A stretch of DNA of 11,777 nucleotides from JACDBE01 sp051002015 (GCA_051002015.1 JBPCMS010000006.1:1-11777); one strand, 5' to 3'. Numbered from the stretch's first letter, positions 1-6,264 are shown. Notes: generated by a model from the letters alone, not told the origin. Numbers and translations are program-made.

Positions 1-263
1 TCCGGTGAGGACACTGCACTCGTCACCCTCGGGACCGCCGTCGGAGAAACCCCCCTCATGGAGGAGGATGACGAACGCTTCGATCCCGTCCTTACGCAGC
101 TCGGGCACCAGGGCGTTCACGGTCTCCGGCGGGAGGCTACCGTCGCCTCGTCCGTGCCCTCGGTGGGCTCGGCACCCGCCGGCACGGCGAGCAGAGCCCC
201 GACCATGGCCCCGATCGTCAGCAGCAGCAGGACGCGGCCGAACCCGCGCTTCGTGGTTCTCAC
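1..263 (-). pseudogene. Broken secreted 5'-nucleotidase-like gene, 5' part
   Basis: The minus-strand GTG at 263 is preceded by AAGGAG five bases upstream. It opens a clear signal peptide: basic VRTTKRGFGR, then a hydrophobic LLLLTIGAMVGALLAV core, then AGA as a likely cleavage site. This frame stops at 117, only 48 residues in. From about 150 down to 1 a different frame reads LPPETVNALVPELRKDG and then FVILLHEGGFSDGG. That matches the region of actinobacterial bifunctional metallophosphatase/5'-nucleotidases just after the N-terminal half of the phosphatase domain. The roughly 200 residues normally between signal peptide and this motif, which hold the DxH, GDxxG and GNHE metal ligands, are absent. 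The join therefore looks like an internal deletion plus frame change. The gene runs off the window, so I cannot see whether the remainder is intact. An assembly error is the main alternative. Confidence 0.6.
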
Positions 264-397
264 GTGATCTCCTTCGGCTCGAATGACGGTGCCCAACCTA
301 ATCCAACGGCGCCGATGCCTACTCGCCGCCACGCAGCCGTACGGTGACGGGAGCCCTACCGTTGCCGGCGGGGGATCAGTCGCCGAGGAGCTTCACC

Positions 398-781
398 GTG
401 GCCGTCGAGCTGAACCACACCATCGTGCACGTCCGGGACAAGGAGACGTCGGCTCGGTTCATCGCCGAGATCCTCGGGCTGGAGGAACCATCGACCTTTA
501 GGCCCTTCCTCGTGGTGGAGCTGGGCAACGGCGTCTCGCTCGACTTCGCCGACGGCACGGGGGCGGTGCATCCCCAGCACTACGCCTTCCTGGTCACCGA
601 GACGGAGTTCGACCAGGTCTGGGACCGGATCCGGGGGCGTGGGCTCGAGTTCTGGGCCGATCCGGGACGGCGGCGACCCGGCGAGATCAACACCAACGAC
701 GGGGGCCGCGGCCTGTACTGGGAGGATCCCAGCGGCCATTTCCTCGAGATCATCACCCGCCCCTACGGCCGCGGCTCGTGA
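398..781 (+). CDS. VOC family (glyoxalase/dioxygenase-fold) protein
   Basis: This 127-residue protein has the size and pattern of a single-chain vicinal-oxygen-chelate domain. It opens with VELNHTIVHVRDKETSARF, has a central HYAFLV strand, and ends with the typical YWEDPSGHFLEIITRPY. Candidate metal ligands are His7, His61 and Glu117, at the family's usual positions. The GTG at 398 is chosen because GAGGAG (385-390) lies seven bases upstream and the homologous motif begins at once; the open frame back to 344 adds residues without family character. VOC proteins include glyoxalases, ring-cleaving dioxygenases and antibiotic-binding proteins, and the substrate cannot be told from this sequence. 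It is divergent from the broken nucleotidase gene and 142 bp ahead of the ATPase gene. A separate operator and promoter before the ATPase argue against a shared operon. Confidence 0.88.
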   Translation: MAVELNHTIVHVRDKETSARFIAEILGLEEPSTFRPFLVVELGNGVSLDFADGTGAVHPQHYAFLVTETEFDQVWDRIRGRGLEFWADPGRRRPGEINTNDGGRGLYWEDPSGHFLEIITRPYGRGS

Positions 782-812
782 GGCGACCCTGACCCTGTGA
801 TCGGGATCGGCA

Positions 813-835
813 GCCCCGTGCGGCCGGCTCGGGGC
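813..835 (+). terminator. Possible terminator hairpin after the VOC gene
   Basis: GCCCCG at 813-818 pairs with CGGGGC at 830-835 around an 11-base loop, about 30 bp after the VOC stop codon. No T-run follows, so this is at best a GC-hairpin terminator of the kind seen in high-GC actinobacteria. It sits between the VOC gene and the SOS box. Confidence 0.25.
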
Positions 836-865
836 GGTCTGCGCGAAAGAAATCCCATCCACCCG

Positions 866-895
866 TCGACGGGCCGAACATATGTTCGGTAGGCT
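866..895 (+). promoter_or_regulatory. Candidate promoter of the SOS-boxed ATPase gene
   Basis: TCGACG (866-871) resembles the -35 TTGACN, and TAGGCT (890-895) fits the actinobacterial -10 TAnnnT, with an 18-bp spacer. The LexA palindrome fills almost the whole spacer, an arrangement that would let the repressor block RNA polymerase directly. The predicted start would be near 902. An alternative -10, TATGTT at 881-886, overlaps the operator and would give a start near 893. Choosing between them needs transcript 5'-end data. Confidence 0.4.
874..889. promoter_or_regulatory. LexA operator (SOS box), perfect palindrome
   Basis: The sequence CCGAACATATGTTCGG is a perfect 16-bp palindrome. Its core CGAACATATGTTCG matches the LexA/DinR consensus of Bacillus and Actinobacteria (CGAAC, four central bases, GTTCG) at every fixed position. 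It lies 34 bp before the chosen GTG of the ATPase gene and just downstream of a -35-like element, as expected for a repressor site. It is a clearly placed palindrome with an AT-rich centre in very GC-rich DNA, so chance is unlikely. LexA binding itself is inference from the consensus. Confidence 0.8.
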
Positions 896-917
896 CGCCC
901 TTCGTCTGTGAAGGGCG
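896..917 (+). promoter_or_regulatory. Leader hairpin covering the ATPase ribosome site
   Basis: CGCCCTTC (896-903) and GAAGGGCG (910-917) form a perfect 8-bp stem with a 6-base GTCTGT loop. The right arm contains the only Shine-Dalgarno-like sequence, AAGGG (911-915). If the transcript begins upstream of 896, the stem would mask ribosome access. If it begins near 902, the left arm is lost and the hairpin does not form. Confidence 0.4.
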
Positions 918-923
918 GTGGGC

Positions 924-3098
924 GTGCTGGCCGAGGGTTTGAACGACGGATCGGTGGACGAGGTGGGAGTCGGTTCGGTGCGGATCTGGGAGGTGGCGCA
1001 CCGGTTGCCGGTGGACATCGCCCAGGCGGTGTGGGGGATGGCGTTCCTGCAGCGGACGCTGCACCGGTCCGGGGTGCTGGCGGCGCCCGGGATCGTGGTG
1101 CGCGGAGGCGGTGGGGGGCCCATCCGGGCGTGGTTGAGGGTGGCGAACGCCGGCACGGGGGCGTCTACCCCGTCGCTGAGCCGGTTGATCAAGGCGGCGG
1201 TGCCGTGGCTGGGGTTGGCGGACGAGCCGATCGAGGGTGCCCTCCCCGGGATCGACCCCGCCGCCGGGCTGGTGTTCACCGCGTACGAATCGGAGGGGAC
1301 GGGTCGGGTCACCCCAACCGGGTCGGTGCTGTGGCGGATGCTTGGCGACGCACCCGACGTCTGGCAGCTGACGGTGTCTGCCGGAGCCGCCGATCCGGAC
1401 GAGGCGCTGGTCGACCTGGGGCTGTCGCTGGTGGGGTCGGGGGACGACCTGGCGTTCGTGGCGCCGCTGCTCGAAGCAGACGCCCTCCACGACGAGGAGA
1501 TCGGGCTGCGCCACCGCTTCGTCGGCGGCGCCGAGCTGGACGAGGTGGTCGAGTTGGCGCTCGACGGGCGGGCCCCGTCGGTTGGGTTGGTCCCGGCCAC
1601 GGTCCCTGCCCGGTTGCTGGCGCTCCCTGCCCGGGTGGCGGGGGAATGGAACGTTGTCGACACGCCCCCACGGCCGGCCGAGTCGATCGCCGAGACGGTC
1701 CGCAACGCGGTCCCGCCCCACGTCGTGGTCCAGGGCGGCTCCGGATTGGGCAAGACCACCTTGCTCGACGGGTTGATCGCAGACAGCGTCGACGCCGGGG
1801 CGACGGTGGTGGTGGTGTGCCCGCACGGCGACCTCGCCGCCCGGGCCGCCACCCGGTTGGTCGGTCTCGGGGTCGAGGTCGACGGGGTCGACTTCGGCGA
1901 CCCCGAACCCGTCCGCTGGAACCTGACGGTCCCCGACGAGGGGGTCGACCCGGAGGAGCACGCCACCCTGCTGACCTCGGTTATCCGGGATCTGTGGCCG
2001 GAGATGCCCGCCGACTACTTCGGGCCGGTATGGATCAGGGTGTTCCGAGCGGCGGTGGCGGTGCTGGTGCGAGACCCGGCAGGACCGTGGCCGATCACAT
2101 ACCTCCCCGAGGTCATGAACCGCGAGGCGTCGTTCTGGCGGGAGGCGCTGGGGCGGATCGGCGACCCAAAGCTGACCGCCGTCATCGCCCGCGAGCTGCA
2201 CCCGATGTTGTATGCCAAGGACCCTGGCAACGCGGCGGCGTGGCTGGTGTCGAAGGTCGACCCGATGATCGGTGACCCCACCATGCGGGCGGTGGTCGGG
2301 TTCCGGCGGGGCACCTTCGATGTCGCTCCGGTGCTCCACGGTCGGTCGATGGTGGTGTCCGTGCCCGAGCGGCGGCTGTCCCCGGACGGAGCCCGGCTGC
2401 TGGGGGCGATGGTGCTCGGTCGGATCTGGAGGCTGGTGCAGCGCCGGGATGTGACCAGCCCCATCCATCTCTATGTGGATGAGTGGCAGAAGCTGCCCAT
2501 CCCCGATCTGGGAGCGATGCTGGCCGAGGGCCGCAAGTTCGGGCTGAGCCTGCGGCTGGCCAACCAGAACACGGCGCAGATCCCCTGGAAGCTGTGGGAG
2601 AGCGCCACCGGCAACGCCGGGGCCATCCTGTCGTTCCGCACCGGCCCCCGAGACGCCGAACGGCTCGCCCCGCTGTACACCGACATAGGATGCGCCCAGC
2701 TCAACCGGCTGCCCGACCATTGGGTGGCGGTGTCCGCCGGGTCAGCCGACTTTGTCGCCCCCGCCCCCGCCCCGTCCGGGGTCGAGGACGGCGGGGAGGC
2801 GCTGCGGGCCCTGCACCGTATCCAAATCGACAGGGCGCTCCCGGAAGAGCCTCCGGCCACCTTGGACGACCTCGCGGACGAGGGCATCCCGCTGGACGAT
2901 GGCGTCCCCTCGGACGGTGGCGAAGAGGACGCCTTGGACTCCGACATGATCGGAAGGTGGCTGCGGGTCGGGGCGGCACGGTTGGCCGCCCGGGAGAACG
3001 CATCCCAGCCTGACGACGACGACTCCGATCCTTCGGCGCCGTCGCCCGACGCCACCATCCGCCCCGCAATCCAGAGGAGCCTGTTCGACGACGACTGA
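924..3098 (+). CDS. SOS-boxed soluble HerA/TraG-like DNA-translocase ATPase
   Basis: This 724-residue protein belongs to the FtsK/HerA/VirD4-TraG motor superfamily. Walker A is GGSGLGKTT at about residues 271-279. Walker B is HLYVDEW with Asp-Glu near 519-520. It is followed by the family's GRKFGLSLRLANQN segment, with its conserved Gln, and by NAGAILSFRTGPRDAERL, which probably supplies the arginine finger. The middle stretch, SKVDPMIGDPTMRAVVG and the LLGAMVLGRIWRL helix, is typical of TraG/TraM-recognition ATPases. The N-terminal 250 residues are not recognised. No membrane helix is seen, unlike true VirD4 coupling proteins. The last 60 residues are Asp/Ser/Pro-rich and end QRSLFDDD. GTG 924 is preferred over GTG 918 because AAGGG (911-915) is eight bases away rather than two. 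A LexA box precedes it. No relaxase or other conjugation gene is nearby. Role inferred: damage-induced DNA pumping or remodelling. Confidence 0.85.
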   Translation: MLAEGLNDGSVDEVGVGSVRIWEVAHRLPVDIAQAVWGMAFLQRTLHRSGVLAAPGIVVRGGGGGPIRAWLRVANAGTGASTPSLSRLIKAAVPWLGLADEPIEGALPGIDPAAGLVFTAYESEGTGRVTPTGSVLWRMLGDAPDVWQLTVSAGAADPDEALVDLGLSLVGSGDDLAFVAPLLEADALHDEEIGLRHRFVGGAELDEVVELALDGRAPSVGLVPATVPARLLALPARVAGEWNVVDTPPRPAESIAETVRNAVPPHVVVQGGSGLGKTTLLDGLIADSVDAGATVVVVCPHGDLAARAATRLVGLGVEVDGVDFGDPEPVRWNLTVPDEGVDPEEHATLLTSVIRDLWPEMPADYFGPVWIRVFRAAVAVLVRDPAGPWPITYLPEVMNREASFWREALGRIGDPKLTAVIARELHPMLYAKDPGNAAAWLVSKVDPMIGDPTMRAVVGFRRGTFDVAPVLHGRSMVVSVPERRLSPDGARLLGAMVLGRIWRLVQRRDVTSPIHLYVDEWQKLPIPDLGAMLAEGRKFGLSLRLANQNTAQIPWKLWESATGNAGAILSFRTGPRDAERLAPLYTDIGCAQLNRLPDHWVAVSAGSADFVAPAPAPSGVEDGGEALRALHRIQIDRALPEEPPATLDDLADEGIPLDDGVPSDGGEEDALDSDMIGRWLRVGAARLAARENASQPDDDDSDPSAPSPDATIRPAIQRSLFDDD

Positions 3099-3206
3099 CC
3101 GCATGGCCGGGAACATGAGCGGGCGTTTCGGTCCTCAGGCCTGGGGGGGCACGGCCGAGATGATCGGTCGGGTCTGGGCACTCCCAGTCGGTACCGCCGT
3201 TCTTTT

Positions 3207-3225
3207 CCCCTCCCGTTGGGAGGGG
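3207..3225. terminator. Hairpin between convergent genes
   Basis: CCCCTCCC and GGGAGGGG form a perfect 8-bp stem with a 3-base GTT loop. It lies between the convergent ATPase (stop 3098) and cyclic-nucleotide-binding gene (stop 3302). Neither strand has a T-run after the stem; on the plus strand TTTT lies before it. It may act as a bidirectional GC hairpin terminator. The rest of 3099-3301 shows no convincing gene. Confidence 0.4.
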
Positions 3226-3301
3226 TGCCGAGGCTCTGCGAGGCGGGGTGGGAGGCCGAGAGGCCCAGCTGCTAGGTGGTCCGCCTTGTTGACCGGTCGT
3301 G

Positions 3302-4303
3302 CTACTCGGCCTCGATTTCCCTGTGATGGCCTCTCGCCAGGTCGAGAAGTGCCTGGCGGTCGATCTGGTCGCTGCGGGCCACGGCCACCTTGACCGGGGT
3401 CACGGCGCGCAGGGTGGAGGTGCGCATGCCTCCCTCCAGGATGGCGCGCTCGCCCAGGATGGTTCCAGGGCCAACCTCGGCGACGGCCTCTCCGTCGACC
3501 TCCACCGACAACACCCCGTCGAGCACCAGGTACAGCTCGTCGCCCTCCTCGCCCTGCTGGGTGAGGGCCATCCCCGATCTCAGCCGGCGGATCTCGGGCT
3601 TGTTCCCGCCCTGCATGATCACCTTCGACAGGATTCGCTCCAGCTCGCTCTCGGCGTCGGCGACCAGCAGCTCGTGCTGGTAGTTCCCCCACGGCGACTT
3701 CTCGCCGAACATCTCACCGGCCCATTCCTTGTAGTCGGCGATGCCCGACTTCTTCACCAGGTTCCCGTCGGCGTCGTAGAACCAATGGCGTGGGAAGGGG
3801 CTGGCACCGACGATCTCGTACTCGGACCGCCCGTCGCCGTGGATCTTCAGGGCGAGCGTGGTCCACACCGTCGGCGCGGTGATCTGCACGAAGGGGGGCC
3901 GGTTGACCCGGCGGGGGATCGGGGCGCCGGTGCGCCCGCCGACGGTCTGTTCGAAGCGCACCCAACCGTCGCCCCATTCGGGATCGGCCCGCAGGTCGGG
4001 GAAGGGGACCGGGGGGATGGTCACCTCGGTGACCCCGAGGCTGGCGACCGTCTTCGAGATCAGCCCACCACCCTCGTACCCGGCGTCGACGATCCTGCCG
4101 TCCTCCACCTCGATCCAGGCTTGGAGCGGGTTGGCGAACCGGAAGGAGCCGGCGGCGTGGAGCGCCTCGAGGTCGTCGAGATGGCCGGGAGGCGGCTGGT
4201 CGTAGTGGCTTATCCCGAGCACCATCGGAATCTTGAGCAACCCCGGGATCGCCTCGGAAGGGATCCATGAGAGCGACGTGAACGAAGCGTTGTGCCTCAC
4301 CAT
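3302..4303 (-). CDS. Cyclic-nucleotide-binding protein with unknown N-terminal domain
   Basis: The protein has 333 residues. Residues about 236-325 form a cyclic-nucleotide-binding beta-roll: GMALTQQGEEGDELYLVLDG is the usual opening, and GERAILEGGMRTSTLRAV (284-301) occupies the phosphate-binding cassette, with Glu285 and Arg294 in place to hold cyclic nucleotide. Residues 1-215 are a conserved-looking globular region with SWIPSEAIPG, HYDQPPP, FANPLQAWIEVEDGRI, PPFVQITAPTVWTTL and GASPFPRHWFYD. I recognise this as an uncharacterised actinobacterial family architecture. No helix-turn-helix is visible, so it is not a classical Crp/Fnr regulator. The AGGAGG at 4305-4310 is one base from ATG 4303 and four from GTG 4300, so translation may start at GTG 4300. 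It follows the membrane protein gene by 47 bp on the same strand and may be co-transcribed. Confidence 0.85.
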   Translation of the reverse strand: MVRHNASFTSLSWIPSEAIPGLLKIPMVLGISHYDQPPPGHLDDLEALHAAGSFRFANPLQAWIEVEDGRIVDAGYEGGGLISKTVASLGVTEVTIPPVPFPDLRADPEWGDGWVRFEQTVGGRTGAPIPRRVNRPPFVQITAPTVWTTLALKIHGDGRSEYEIVGASPFPRHWFYDADGNLVKKSGIADYKEWAGEMFGEKSPWGNYQHELLVADAESELERILSKVIMQGGNKPEIRRLRSGMALTQQGEEGDELYLVLDGVLSVEVDGEAVAEVGPGTILGERAILEGGMRTSTLRAVTPVKVAVARSDQIDRQALLDLARGHHREIEAE

Positions 4304-4350
4304 TCCTCCTCGCAGTCGCGCCCTCCGATTATGCACCGAATGGGCAGCGG

Positions 4351-5115
4351 TCACACCAGGAGGCGGATCGTTCCGATCAGTTGGGTCAGAGCGAGGACGG
4401 GGATGGCCAGGAACATGCCGCGCACCGCGAGACGGAGGGCTCCGGACGAGGCGAAACGAAGGCTCCCGAGTAACGATCCGACCGGCGCCCACAACACCAT
4501 GATCAGGCCGATCACCCCGACGAGGATGAAACTCAAGGGGAAGAAGGTGAGGACCGCCACCGGAACGATCCATCGCCTGTTCCCGGTGTTGACCCAGGAG
4601 TCCGGCCGTCGACACCACGCCACGGCGGGGCCGATCAACGCCCCGAACAACATCGGGATGGCGACGAACAGCCCGACCGCCAGCCACAGCGGCTCCAGCA
4701 CCGTGAAATCGATGCCGTCGGCATGCACCAGCATCGCTCCGACCACGATCCCTGCTCCCAACGCCGCCGTGAACCGCTTGAACCAGACGGGGCCGATCAG
4801 CCACGGGGCGACCAGCAGGTAGACGGCGGCGCCGACCAGGCCGGCCCCGATCCCGATGCCGAGCAGGTTGTACGTCCCCGACAGGGTGAACCGGCCGATC
4901 TCGAACCCGTCGTCGCTGATCCTCCCGTCGACAAACGCCGGCGAGGTCACGCGGAGCAGGAACATGGCGAGCCGGCCGCCGATGCCGCCCACCAGCAGAC
5001 CGAGCCCCGCCCCCGCCAACGCAATCACCCGCAGCCGCTCCAGGATTGGGCCGATGGGGGAGTCGGCGGTGAGTGCGGCCACTTCGGGGCCTGGGGTGAG
5101 GGGTCGGACGACCAT
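4351..5115 (-). CDS. Six-helix integral membrane protein, unknown function
   Basis: This 254-residue protein has about six hydrophobic segments, near residues 29-53, 82-107, 115-132, 142-168, 182-210 and 228-250. The first is glycine-rich (GAGLGLLVGGIGGRLAMFLL). The loop after it carries SDDGFEIGRFTLSGTYN, which looks conserved and may be the functional signature. I recall similar unnamed proteins in actinobacteria but cannot assign a function; no transporter or enzyme motif is evident. ATG 5115 is supported by GGAGAGGAG six bases upstream, and that ribosome site can be paired in a leader hairpin. It lies between a secreted superoxide dismutase (93-bp gap upstream) and a cyclic-nucleotide-binding protein (47-bp gap downstream), all on the minus strand. 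The three could form a transcription unit, but the hairpins before this gene may separate the dismutase. Confidence 0.8.
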   Translation of the reverse strand: MVVRPLTPGPEVAALTADSPIGPILERLRVIALAGAGLGLLVGGIGGRLAMFLLRVTSPAFVDGRISDDGFEIGRFTLSGTYNLLGIGIGAGLVGAAVYLLVAPWLIGPVWFKRFTAALGAGIVVGAMLVHADGIDFTVLEPLWLAVGLFVAIPMLFGALIGPAVAWCRRPDSWVNTGNRRWIVPVAVLTFFPLSFILVGVIGLIMVLWAPVGSLLGSLRFASSGALRLAVRGMFLAIPVLALTQLIGTIRLLV

Positions 5116-5121
5116 GGTGCT

Positions 5122-5146
5122 CCTCTCCGGTCGATGCGGGGAGAGG
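5122..5146 (-). promoter_or_regulatory. Leader hairpin covering the membrane-protein ribosome site
   Basis: On the minus strand CCTCTCC (5146-5140) can pair perfectly with GGAGAGG (5128-5122) across an 11-base loop. The right arm is most of the Shine-Dalgarno sequence of the gene starting at 5115. This could lower or gate translation. No ligand-binding fold is apparent, so it is not called a riboswitch. Confidence 0.35.
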
Positions 5147-5151
5147 TCGGC

Positions 5152-5185
5152 CGGAGCGCCCGGGGCGTGGTGCCCGGGGGCTCCG
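5152..5185 (-). terminator. GC-rich hairpin after the dismutase gene
   Basis: Outer arms CGGAGC and GCTCCG and inner arms CCCGGG and CCCGGG form a stem with one G-G mismatch and an 8-base loop. It lies 23 bp after the dismutase stop on the minus strand. There is no U-tract, so termination is uncertain. It may instead attenuate read-through into the membrane-protein gene or protect the dismutase mRNA 3' end. Confidence 0.4.
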
Positions 5186-5208
5186 CCGTCTCCCTCTCGG
5201 TTGATGGA

Positions 5209-5760
5209 TCAGCCGGCGGTGATCACCCCGCAGAAGATGCGGGCCCCGCTGTTGCCGCTGGGGTCGGTGACGTAATCGTCGCGGTCGGCGTGGACGACCA
5301 GGGCGCTCCCGTCTGCGTCGAGGATGCTGGTGAGCCCTACAGACAGCATGAAGTGGTCGTACACCCCGCTCAGGGAGCCCAGGCCGTTGGCCTTGGCCAC
5401 CAGGTTGGGCAGATCACCCGCATGCGATCCGTGCAGCTCGGCGGTGGGGTTGAAGTGCGCCCCCGCCCCCGAGAACGTTGCGGTCACCGAGTCGCAGCTC
5501 CCCACGGTGTGGATGTGGGTGCCGTGCAGCCCCGGTGTCGCCCCCCGCACCGCTACGGAGAGCCGCACCTTGCCGTTTGCCTCCTCGACGAAACGGGCGG
5601 TGCCAACGGCGGCACCGTTCGCGTCCCTGAGGACGGTCGACGCCTCCGTGTCTCCGCTGCCGGCGGTGGCCGTCGCTGTCGCCACTGTGACCACGCCCAA
5701 CGCCAACACGGCCAGCAATACGATGCGTCTGCGGCCGATGCGGTTGATGATTCCCGCCAT
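5209..5760 (-). CDS. Secreted Cu/Zn superoxide dismutase
   Basis: The product has 183 residues and should convert superoxide to oxygen and hydrogen peroxide outside the cytoplasm. Residues 1-34 form a signal peptide (RRR, then IVLLAVLALGVVTVATATATA). The ligand set is complete by comparison with known Cu/Zn enzymes. HGTHIH supplies His82 and His84 for copper, His102 in GAHFNP is the bridging ligand, and His110, His113 and Asp116 (HGSHAGD) bind zinc. His157 (VVHAD) is the fourth copper ligand. Arg174 matches the active-site arginine, and Cys89 and Cys177 match the structural disulfide. ATG 5760 is chosen because GGGAGGG lies about seven bases upstream and the signal peptide starts there; the open frame to 5820 is not needed. 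It may protect the surface from oxidative stress. Confidence 0.93.
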   Translation of the reverse strand: MAGIINRIGRRRIVLLAVLALGVVTVATATATAGSGDTEASTVLRDANGAAVGTARFVEEANGKVRLSVAVRGATPGLHGTHIHTVGSCDSVTATFSGAGAHFNPTAELHGSHAGDLPNLVAKANGLGSLSGVYDHFMLSVGLTSILDADGSALVVHADRDDYVTDPSGNSGARIFCGVITAG

Positions 5761-5844
5761 GTGACATCCCTCCCTCTGTTGGAGCGCGGGTGTGCGCTCA
5801 TTGGGACAGACGAACAGCACCCCTGTCTGGGTGACAACGGACCT

Positions 5845-5883
5845 CGGGGGGCCCCGGGATCGGGGGGACCCTGGTCCCCGGGG
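5845..5883. repeat. GC-rich overlapping inverted repeats in the divergent spacer
   Basis: GGGGACC (5864-5870) pairs with GGTCCCC (5873-5879), and CCCCGGG (5852-5858) can pair with CCCGGGG (5877-5883), so two competing folds exist. Runs of six G at 5846-5851 and 5862-5867 could also support unusual structures. The element sits between the divergent dismutase and DUF1918-like genes. No known operator is recognised. Confidence 0.35.
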
Positions 5884-5927
5884 CTCACCGTGTCCGCCGA
5901 AGTACGCACCGCGCCCATCGGCCGGCG

Positions 5928-5933
5928 TATGAT
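5928..5933 (+). promoter_or_regulatory. Candidate -10 element for the DUF1918-like gene
   Basis: TATGAT is one change from TATAAT and fits TAnnnT. It lies 30 bp before the chosen GTG at 5964, giving a leader of about 24 bases. No good -35 is seen at the usual distance, so the call rests on one hexamer. Confidence 0.35.
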
Positions 5934-5963
5934 TGTCTCCGGAACCGACCAGTGGAGTTGACC

Positions 5964-6137
5964 GTGCTCAAGAAGGGCCAACACGTCGAGGAGCTCACCC
6001 GGAAGGTGGGGCAACGCCCCCGAGCCGGCGTGGTCGTCACCGTGCACGACGAGACCGTGGAGGTGCGCTGGGACGACGGTCACACGTCGATCCTCTCCGG
6101 TGGCATGCTCCGCCCCGCCCCCGCCAAACCGTCGTAG
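5964..6137 (+). CDS. Small DUF1918-like (SH3-fold) protein
   Basis: A 57-residue protein with the layout of short actinobacterial DUF1918-type proteins: an opening KKGQHVEEL strand, a conserved RAGVVVTVHDETVEVRWDDG centre, and an SILSGGML end. Such proteins are predicted small beta-barrels that often occur singly, and their function is unknown. The GTG at 5964 is preferred because GGAG (5954-5957) lies six bases upstream; GTG 5952 would overlap that site and lacks one of its own. It is divergent from the superoxide dismutase. It reads toward the subtilase but is separated from it by about 246 bp with its own promoter, so co-transcription is unlikely. Family assignment is from pattern memory and is moderate. 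Confidence 0.7.
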   Translation: MLKKGQHVEELTRKVGQRPRAGVVVTVHDETVEVRWDDGHTSILSGGMLRPAPAKPS

Positions 6138-6227
6138 CCGCCCCGCCGTGCGGTGCTCGGCACCCTCAGACCTTCCCCCAATCCATGGAGGGGAGGTGAC
6201 TGAGCCGATCGCGTAGCGAACAGCCCT

Positions 6228-6247
6228 TCCCCCGCCCCATCGGGGGA
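6228..6247 (+). terminator. Possible terminator hairpin after the small gene
   Basis: TCCCCCG (6228-6234) and CGGGGGA (6241-6247) form a perfect 7-bp stem with a 6-base loop, 90 bp after the small gene. There is no T-run. It precedes the candidate subtilase promoter, so it may insulate the two genes. The remainder of 6138-6383 shows no gene. Confidence 0.35.
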
Positions 6248-6264
6248 GCCGAGCCCCTACCCGG

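Noticed and set aside
117..332. ATG at 332 as start of the signal-peptide ORF
   Set aside because: It adds 23 Arg-rich residues before a normal signal peptide; GTG 263 has AAGGAG at ideal spacing.
753..2720. Long open frame on the minus strand (655 codons) antisense to the ATPase gene, and another at 356-1966
   Set aside because: Low-complexity Arg/Pro/Gly/Gln-rich translations without domains; they mirror the codon bias of the real plus-strand gene in GC-rich DNA.
924..3098. Part of a conjugative or integrative element
   Set aside because: No relaxase, integrase, mating-pair gene, att repeat or tRNA is visible, and flanking genes are ordinary chromosomal types.
3103..3393. Possible 96-residue ORF after the ATPase gene
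   Set aside because: It overlaps the 3' end of the cyclic-nucleotide-binding gene, spans the hairpin at 3207-3225 and has Arg/Gly-rich shadow composition.
4723..5961. 412-codon plus-strand frame across the membrane-protein and dismutase genes
   Set aside because: It runs antisense to two well-supported genes and has repeat-like Asp/Arg/Gln/His composition.
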